A stretch of 64,000 nucleotides of DNA from Oceanospirillum sp048268485. Its GTDB lineage: Bacteria > Pseudomonadota > Gammaproteobacteria > Pseudomonadales > Halomonadaceae. Below, one piece after another: positions 59,121 through 64,000 of this stretch. The position numbers and the translations under genes are program-made. Below the pieces are notes generated by a model, which was not told where the DNA came from, ran no database searches, and saw nothing but the letters and a program-made list of their open reading frames with translations. The stretch is taken from assembly GCA_048268485.1 (NCBI GenBank), contig JBLWVL010000010.1, positions 54,346 through 118,345 of the forward strand, in the 5' to 3' direction. The first letter of the stretch is position 1, and each line of letters begins with the position of its first letter.

Positions 59121-60134
59121 TTATTGGCTGGTCTGAGGGACTGAATGAACCGTTGAAGGTAGTTTCTGTAAGAAATCCGGCCATGGTTCAGGCGCTTCAC
59201 CGGACAAGGGCGATAGGCGAATATAAGCGACACCCCGTATCCCTGTTTTAACGCGATCAATGTAGGCCATCACCAGCTCTTCCGGTATACGTACTTTAAC
59301 GCGGAACATCAGTTTTTCACGCTCGCTGGCCGTTTCAACCTCTTTCGGGGTGAATTGGGATTCAGGGGACACAAAACTAACAGTAGCGGGAATGGCGACA
59401 TCCAGAATATCCAGCTTGACTCGGGCCTCGGCACCAATAGCAACACGGTGGGCTTGAGAGGAAGGCAGAAAGGTTTCCATATAGATATCGGTGAGATTAA
59501 CCAGGGTTAATACTTTGCCGCCGTTACCGAGAACCTCCCCAGACTCCGCCAGACGGTACAGGACACGGCCAAGGCCCGGTGCGACCAGGGTGGCATCATC
59601 GATCTGGGATTGAATACCCTGGACAACAGCTTGAGCGGCATCAACACTGCGCTGACGGGCAATCAGCATCGCTTCCGAGGCCTTCAGGTTGGCTTTGGCT
59701 ACGGCAACCTCACTGACACGAATATCATAGGTTTCTTTGCTGGCATGGCCTTTTTTGAGTAACTCCTGTGTCCGGCGTAACTCCTGCTGTGTCAGAATCA
59801 ACTTGGCTTTAGCTTGCGCAATGGAGGCTTCGGCGGCGGCAATCTGACTTTTTGCTCCGGCTATTTCAGCTTCAGCTCGAAGTCGTTCTGCCATTAACTG
59901 GGTTGTGTCTATGGTTGCCACTACCTGACCTGGCTTAACAAGATCGCCTTCCTGTACTAAAACAGAATCAACCCGTCCGGCTATCTTTGTTGAAACATCG
60001 ACCTGCACCGCTTCAATTCGCCCGTTACCTGAAGCGATACTGACCGGTAACTCCGGCTTCTGCAGGGATTGCCATAGCATCCAGCCACCGGCGGCAACCA
60101 ATATTAGAATCACACCTGTTATTGATCGTTTCAC
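59121..60134 (-). CDS. HlyD-family membrane-fusion protein (YhiI-like)
   Basis: 337 residues. N-terminal membrane anchor (about 5-22), half lipoyl motifs (GRVDSVLVQEGDLVKPGQVVATIDTT; DDATLVAPGLGRVLYRLAESGEVLGNGGKVLTL) around a long coiled coil (about 85-185, Ala/Glu/Lys heptads), then a beta-barrel part. It bridges the inner-membrane ABC pump to an outer-membrane channel. It is the first gene of the operon, 87 bp before rbbA. A GTTGA-N7-TCAAC palindrome at 60147-60163 overlaps its upstream leader. Confidence 0.93.
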   Translation of the reverse strand: MKRSITGVILILVAAGGWMLWQSLQKPELPVSIASGNGRIEAVQVDVSTKIAGRVDSVLVQEGDLVKPGQVVATIDTTQLMAERLRAEAEIAGAKSQIAAAEASIAQAKAKLILTQQELRRTQELLKKGHASKETYDIRVSEVAVAKANLKASEAMLIARQRSVDAAQAVVQGIQSQIDDATLVAPGLGRVLYRLAESGEVLGNGGKVLTLVNLTDIYMETFLPSSQAHRVAIGAEARVKLDILDVAIPATVSFVSPESQFTPKEVETASEREKLMFRVKVRIPEELVMAYIDRVKTGIRGVAYIRLSPLSGEAPEPWPDFLQKLPSTVHSVPQTSQ

Positions 60135-60556
60135 GTTTTTCTCCCTGTTGAATATTTGTCAACGGATGACGTTTTTAGCCTGGATATTTCATTATTCGGA
60201 GCGGTAGGTTGGTCTGTCGGCAGCCTGCCATCGTATGTACGGTGGTGATCTGTGTCGTATGGACGAGAAAGACACCAACTACTCCTATTCCCTGAAAAGC
60301 TGTAAGCGCTCTCTCTAAGGCGCTGAAAGACTTGAGTTGTATTGCTTTTCTTCGAACGATGGCTTTACAGCCTCAAGCCGTTGTTCTTTAAAACTAATTT
60401 AGTATAAATGAATGACTAAGTATTTCATCTGCCGGAAGAGAGATCTGCGCTAATTTCGTATTTATATTTATACATAAAGCAGCTGAATGATCGATTTATT
60501 AGGCTTTCGTGGTTGTATCGCATCAGCCAGCCGATAGGTCCCACCAAAACCGAGTG
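60135..60556. other. 422-bp intergenic region upstream of the efflux operon
   Basis: No gene is supported. It contains GTTGA-N7-TCAAC (60147-60163) within 30 bp of the membrane-fusion gene start, like a TetR-family operator. The stretch 60390-60490 is markedly AT-rich. No clear -10/-35 pair could be settled. Confidence 0.45.
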
Positions 60557-60982
60557 CTAGTGATGGGATTCTAAAGCCTTAACCCCCAGAGCGATAAACT
60601 CAAAAATCTGCTGGTAATAGCCCTGAGAAATAATGGAACGGACAATGTTGGGGTCAATATTTAAATAGTCATGAACAAGGGCGTTACGTAAGCCAATGAC
60701 TTTGCGCCAATTGTCCAGCTGCTCTAGGGTGAGCTGCTGACGTTGCGACAGAAGTTCAAAAGCCTGGTACGCCTCACTTGGGCTGGTGCCCGCCAGAGCC
60801 TTTGCCCAATGTTTAGCCACGCCAATGGCTGCTTCAATACTGACCTGCAAAGAGCGCTCTGCGGCACGGTACTCAAAGGTAGATAAGTTGCGCTGGGACA
60901 GGATCTGATGCAGCTCATCAAGCTCAGCATGATAAACCTGGGTATTTTGCTGTATTGCAAAGAGGTAATAGGCGTCAGGCAT
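60557..60982 (-). CDS. hepT: HepT, HEPN-family toxin
   Basis: 141 residues, all helical, HEPN/DUF86 family. The RNase-type motif RX4HXY is intact in RNALVHDY. In studied MntA-HepT pairs the Tyr of this motif is modified with AMP by MntA to silence the toxin. It starts 3 bp after the mntA stop codon. Although HEPN toxins usually act as RNA-cleaving or translation-blocking factors, the target here is unknown. Confidence 0.9.
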   Translation of the reverse strand: MPDAYYLFAIQQNTQVYHAELDELHQILSQRNLSTFEYRAAERSLQVSIEAAIGVAKHWAKALAGTSPSEAYQAFELLSQRQQLTLEQLDNWRKVIGLRNALVHDYLNIDPNIVRSIISQGYYQQIFEFIALGVKALESHH

Positions 60983-60985
60983 CGG

Positions 60986-61402
60986 TTAGCTTCCAAAATG
61001 CTTCAAATGGTAATGATAATCCAGCTCGGCCTTCGACATAATAATTCTTTCTGCCATCAACCGAGCATTCCAATCATTACAATACAGCAGGATCCCGGAA
61101 ATGATATTCATCGCCAAGGGAATCGGGACAGCTTTAACATCAACAATACTCAGCTGATCCTCCTTTAGCTCTAGCGATTTAGTCCAGTCCAACGCCAATA
61201 ATTCAGGGCGAAGGCGACGCTCAAGAGGGTCTTCAATTCTGCTGGTAAACAGCACGGCCACGTCATAATCACTATCTACACGGTGGTTTCCCCTTGCCCG
61301 TGAACCGTACAGCCACATGGCTGTAATCTCGTGGTCTTGAGCTGCCAGCTGAATCAACTGCGTCACCGTGTCGTCTGAATAACCGGAATGAAGAGGCATC
61401 AT
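60986..61402 (-). CDS. mntA: MntA, nucleotidyltransferase antitoxin
   Basis: 138 residues with the minimal nucleotidyltransferase signature GSRARGNHRVDSDYDVAVLF (GSX10DXD), which binds ATP and Mg2+. By family it adds AMP to the HepT tyrosine and so neutralises it. The ribosome site before the double ATG at 61402 is weak. It precedes hepT in the same unit, the usual antitoxin-first order. Confidence 0.9.
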   Translation of the reverse strand: MMPLHSGYSDDTVTQLIQLAAQDHEITAMWLYGSRARGNHRVDSDYDVAVLFTSRIEDPLERRLRPELLALDWTKSLELKEDQLSIVDVKAVPIPLAMNIISGILLYCNDWNARLMAERIIMSKAELDYHYHLKHFGS

Positions 61403-61497
61403 ATTTTATCTTTTACAAAGTGGGTACGAAGTAACACGCCAAAGTGTACTGTGTTTTACTCCTAAAGCCATTGCCGGGCTCTACCGCTGTTCTTCCA

Positions 61498-62655
61498 TTA
61501 TTCTTTAAAGGGCAGCATCCTCGCAGCCTGCTCTGCATATTGCTGAACATGCTTTGCTTCTTCCTGCACAAAATCCTGTATCGCGGCATCAAACTCCGGC
61601 TCGGCCAGCCAGTGATATGATTCTGTGATAATAGGGCGAAAGCCCCGGCTGATTTTATGTTCTCCCTGGGTGCCGGGATCAAAATGTGTCAGGCCCTTTT
61701 CCAGGCAGTACTCGATACCCTGGTAGTAACAGGCTTCAAAATGCAGGCTGTCGGCCTCAACTTTGCTGCCCCAGTAGCGTCCGTACAAGCTGGCATCGTC
61801 ATGGAAAAAGAGAGCCGCAGCTACAGGGGTGTCTGCCGTATGACTGGCGATGACCAGCATGATCTGTTCAGGCATTGTTTCCACTAACTGCTGGAAAAAC
61901 GTTCGGTTCAAATAGCCCTTTTGTCCACGTTGCATATAGGTTATTTGGTAGCAGTGATAGAAATGCTCCAGCTGTTCCGGTGTGATATCGGCACCTTCAA
62001 GGCGCTCCAGTGTCAGCCCCTGTTGCACAATTTTACGTCGTTCCTGTCGGACATTTTTACGTTTTTTCGAGCTAAAACTTGCCAGAAACTGGTCGAAGTT
62101 CTGCCAGTTATCGGTATTAAACCAGTGGAACTGACAGGTAAGGCGAGTATGCAGTTGTTGATCAGCCTGCAGTTGATGTTCATCTTCCTGAGGGAAGAGC
62201 AGGTGCCAGCCCGAGGCCTCCAGTCGTGTTGCTTCCGCTTTTACCGCATCCATGATCAGAGGGGTAAGGTTGCACTTCTGTACACCATCTGCCACTAACA
62301 GCCGCTCGCCCTGACTGGGGGTGTAGGGGATAGCGGTTACCAGCTTGGGGTAATAAGCCAGTCCGTAACGCTGGTAGGCCTCCGCCCATGACCAGTCAAA
62401 TACGTACTCGCCATAGGAGTGAGTTTTGATATACAGCGGCATAAAGGCGATCAGGTTATCACCGGATTCCGCTATCAGGTGGTGAGGTTTCCAGCCGCTT
62501 TTTTCACTGGCGGCACCTGATGTTTCTAATGCCTGCAGAAAGGCTTTGCCGACAAAGGGGTTGTTATCGTGGTTGTTCAGTTGTTGCCAATGAGCTTCGC
62601 TGATTTGGCTGATCTGATCGATAAAACGTATCTTCATCGGTTTGGATTTTCCCAT
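61498..62655 (-). CDS. FemAB/GNAT-like acyltransferase (DUF482)
   Basis: 385 residues of the DUF482/FemAB-related GNAT superfamily (NPFVGKAFLQALETSGAAS; FDWSWAEAYQRYGLAYYPKLVTAIPYTP; ARLYGRYWG-type and FDPGTQGEHKISRGF near the end). Proteins of this family are annotated as peptidoglycan-related acyltransferases, but the acceptor is uncertain. No signal peptide is seen. It lies 21 bp after the HAD gene and may form a unit with it and with the HIT gene. Confidence 0.88.
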   Translation of the reverse strand: MGKSKPMKIRFIDQISQISEAHWQQLNNHDNNPFVGKAFLQALETSGAASEKSGWKPHHLIAESGDNLIAFMPLYIKTHSYGEYVFDWSWAEAYQRYGLAYYPKLVTAIPYTPSQGERLLVADGVQKCNLTPLIMDAVKAEATRLEASGWHLLFPQEDEHQLQADQQLHTRLTCQFHWFNTDNWQNFDQFLASFSSKKRKNVRQERRKIVQQGLTLERLEGADITPEQLEHFYHCYQITYMQRGQKGYLNRTFFQQLVETMPEQIMLVIASHTADTPVAAALFFHDDASLYGRYWGSKVEADSLHFEACYYQGIEYCLEKGLTHFDPGTQGEHKISRGFRPIITESYHWLAEPEFDAAIQDFVQEEAKHVQQYAEQAARMLPFKE

Positions 62656-62676
62656 AATGGTCTTTTCTTAGCGGGA

Positions 62677-63201
62677 TTATACGCTTTGAGGAGTGAATAA
62701 AAGCAGCTCATCCAGTCGTTTAATCCTGTCGAATGTTTGCCCATTGTGCTCGCTGGCTGCATTCTGACCGGTCAGCCAGACCGCCTTAAGACCCGCTTCT
62801 AATGCTGGTGCGATATCTTTTTCAAAGTTGTCACCCACCATGGTGCATTGATCCGGAGTAACGTTCAGCCATTTGATGATTGCCCGATAAAACTCAGGTG
62901 TGCCTTTACCTATGCCCAGGTTGTTCTGGCAGAAGTAGCCCTCGATATGGGAGCACAAACCCACCCGGTCAAAAGCCGCACGAACATCGGACTCAGTCGA
63001 GTCAGCGGCTCCTGTAGCAACAAAGAGTCGGGCGTTACCGCTGAGCTCTGCTAAGACCCTGTCGGCCTCAGGCATCATCTGAACCTTGGGCCAGTCCTTC
63101 ATCTTGCCAATCATTTCCGGGAAGTCCACCATCAGGGTGTCACCCCAGTCGAACAAAAAGATAGGTTTATGCTGCGCGTTGTTTTCTGACACCGGGCTCA
63201 T
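62677..63201 (-). CDS. HAD-family hydrolase
   Basis: 174 residues. HAD motifs are visible: I in FLFDWGDTL, II in LFVATGAAD, III Lys in GIGKGTPEFY, IV in MVGDNFEKDI. It has phosphatase character, with a small helical cap; substrate unknown. The ATG at 63201 directly abuts AAGGA. A GTG at 63192 (VSENNAQ) has the same AAGGA at 9 nt and is an equally plausible start. It lies between the HIT and DUF482 genes. Confidence 0.9.
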   Translation of the reverse strand: MSPVSENNAQHKPIFLFDWGDTLMVDFPEMIGKMKDWPKVQMMPEADRVLAELSGNARLFVATGAADSTESDVRAAFDRVGLCSHIEGYFCQNNLGIGKGTPEFYRAIIKWLNVTPDQCTMVGDNFEKDIAPALEAGLKAVWLTGQNAASEHNGQTFDRIKRLDELLLFTPQSV

Positions 63202-63230
63202 TCCTTTCTTAAATAAGCTAAAGTCATTTA

Positions 63231-63659
63231 TCAGACCAATTGAAGCTCTGGCATCGTTTTCTGCAGGTGAGGGATAAGCTGCTGAATACGGGACTGGGCT
63301 TCTTCTTCGTTCATGGCCTCCGGTGTGCCAACACCCCAGATCGGAGCAGGCCAGGCAACATCCGATTCCTGACGAACCACATGATGCATATGCAGCTGTG
63401 GCACCACATTGCCCAGAGCAGCCACATTCATTTTATAACCCCGGAATGCACTCATCAGAGCTTCTGCCAGAGTACAGGACTCATCCATCAGTTGTTGGCG
63501 GTTGGCTTTGTCCAGCTGGTGGATCTCGGTAATGCCGCCAATGCGGGGGATCAGAATAAACCAGGGAAAACGGGCATCATTCATCATCACCAAACGGCTC
63601 AGGGGGAAGTCGGCAACAGGAATAGTATCCTGCTCAAGGCGGGAATGTAGCGTAAACAT
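63231..63659 (-). CDS. HIT-domain nucleotide-binding protein
   Basis: 142 residues from the ATG at 63659, supported by AGGAG 7 nt upstream; a start at 63686 lacks a ribosome site. HIT fold with ARFPWFILIPRIGGITEIHQL and the active-site region PQLHMHHVVRQE. The canonical HxHxH is reduced to HxH followed by Val, as in a known bacterial HIT subgroup with the later WPAPIWG motif. A nucleotidyl hydrolase or binding role is likely. Confidence 0.9.
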   Translation of the reverse strand: MFTLHSRLEQDTIPVADFPLSRLVMMNDARFPWFILIPRIGGITEIHQLDKANRQQLMDESCTLAEALMSAFRGYKMNVAALGNVVPQLHMHHVVRQESDVAWPAPIWGVGTPEAMNEEEAQSRIQQLIPHLQKTMPELQLV

Positions 63660-63775
63660 AGGGTACTCCTGAAAACAGTTGGCCATTATGGATATTGGAT
63701 GAAAAGGCCAGTGATTTCAGAAGCATAGCAAAGATGAATACGTGAGGTCATTTCGATGACCGTATTTTAGGGCGG

Positions 63776-64000
63776 CTATCGGAGCCCCGTCGCTATCAGC
63801 TTTATAATTAGCAGTAGGGGAAGGGCTCCATGCATAAAGAGATCAAACCAGTCCAGCGGCGCTTTCAGTTCGCCATTACTCAGCATGCGCAGCTTTTCCA
63901 CCAGGTGAGGCTCCGGAAAGAAAGGAGCAAGTCCCAGTGTTAGTGAACCAATAATAAGAAGGGCCCAGGGTAGGGAGTCCAGCCAGTTCAGCAATGTGCT
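63776..64000 (-). CDS. small conserved two-helix membrane protein (5' end cut)
   Basis: At least 72 residues, open to the window end, so the start is probably outside; the TTG at 63994 is a weak internal candidate. Two hydrophobic segments (about 10-27 and 52-70) flank a polar middle (PEPHLVEKLRMLSNGELKAPLDWFDLF). Similar ~70-residue proteins in gammaproteobacteria are sometimes labelled RND transporter, which their size does not support. Function unknown. Confidence 0.7.
   Translation of the reverse strand, partial: STLLNWLDSLPWALLIIGSLTLGLAPFFPEPHLVEKLRMLSNGELKAPLDWFDLFMHGALPLLLIIKLIATGLR

Overview
The window reads as chromosomal DNA of a marine-type gammaproteobacterium, most likely Oceanospirillales/Oceanospirillaceae. 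This is inferred from moderate GC, from Pseudomonas-like gene neighbourhoods (tusDCBE-yccA-tRNA-Ser; arsC-wrbA-DUF2069 divergent from yihY) and from the mix of NnrS, TAXI, DUF2169 and DUF3540 families. No insertion sequence, prophage or CRISPR array was seen. Both window ends cut genes.

Region 1 (1-30.1 kb). After a truncated SulP anion transporter comes a type VI secretion (T6SS) locus with two divergent transcription units. The leftward unit is a spike cassette: vgrG, a DUF2169 protein, two pentapeptide-repeat proteins, a DUF4150 PAAR-like tip and DUF3540. The rightward unit is tssB-tssC-hcp-tssJ-tssK-tssL-tssM, then an unusual pair (a TssB-TssC fused sheath paralogue and a second Hcp-like protein), then tssE-tssF-tssG. 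It runs on into four uncharacterised genes: a doubly anchored TAXI receptor, a HAMP-like two-TM sensor, a HAMP-MFS fusion and an orphan ABC substrate-binding protein. tssA and tssH/clpV are not in the window, and TssM lacks a Walker A motif. The AT-rich spacer between the two units carries two perfect 15-bp near-palindromic direct repeats just upstream of vgrG.

Region 2 (30.1-37 kb). A eukaryote-type HisA faces a DAHP synthase across a shared terminator. Then come the tusDCBE tRNA-thiolation operon, yccA, a tRNA-Ser(UGA) with promoter and terminator, a 35-residue membrane peptide gene, hda, and a PAS protein with a degenerate GGDEF domain.

Region 3 (37-50 kb). This holds a sodium-coupled amino-acid symporter, a leucine-dehydrogenase-type enzyme, a CHASE-GGDEF diguanylate cyclase, DUF2069-wrbA-arsC divergent from yihY (with a perfect FNR/Anr box between them), acylphosphatase, nnrS, a MocR regulator divergent from an EamA exporter, and a pirin.

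Region 4 (50-64 kb). This holds a hybrid histidine kinase with three 19-bp tandem repeats upstream, proS, a DUF481 outer-membrane protein, a YhiI-RbbA-YhhJ efflux operon, an MntA-HepT toxin-antitoxin pair, a FemAB/DUF482 acyltransferase, a HAD phosphatase, a HIT protein and a small membrane protein cut by the window end.

The strongest candidate for something undescribed is the T6SS variant. It has a fused TssBC plus a second Hcp between the membrane-complex and baseplate genes, and its transcription unit continues into an orphan ligand-sensing cassette.
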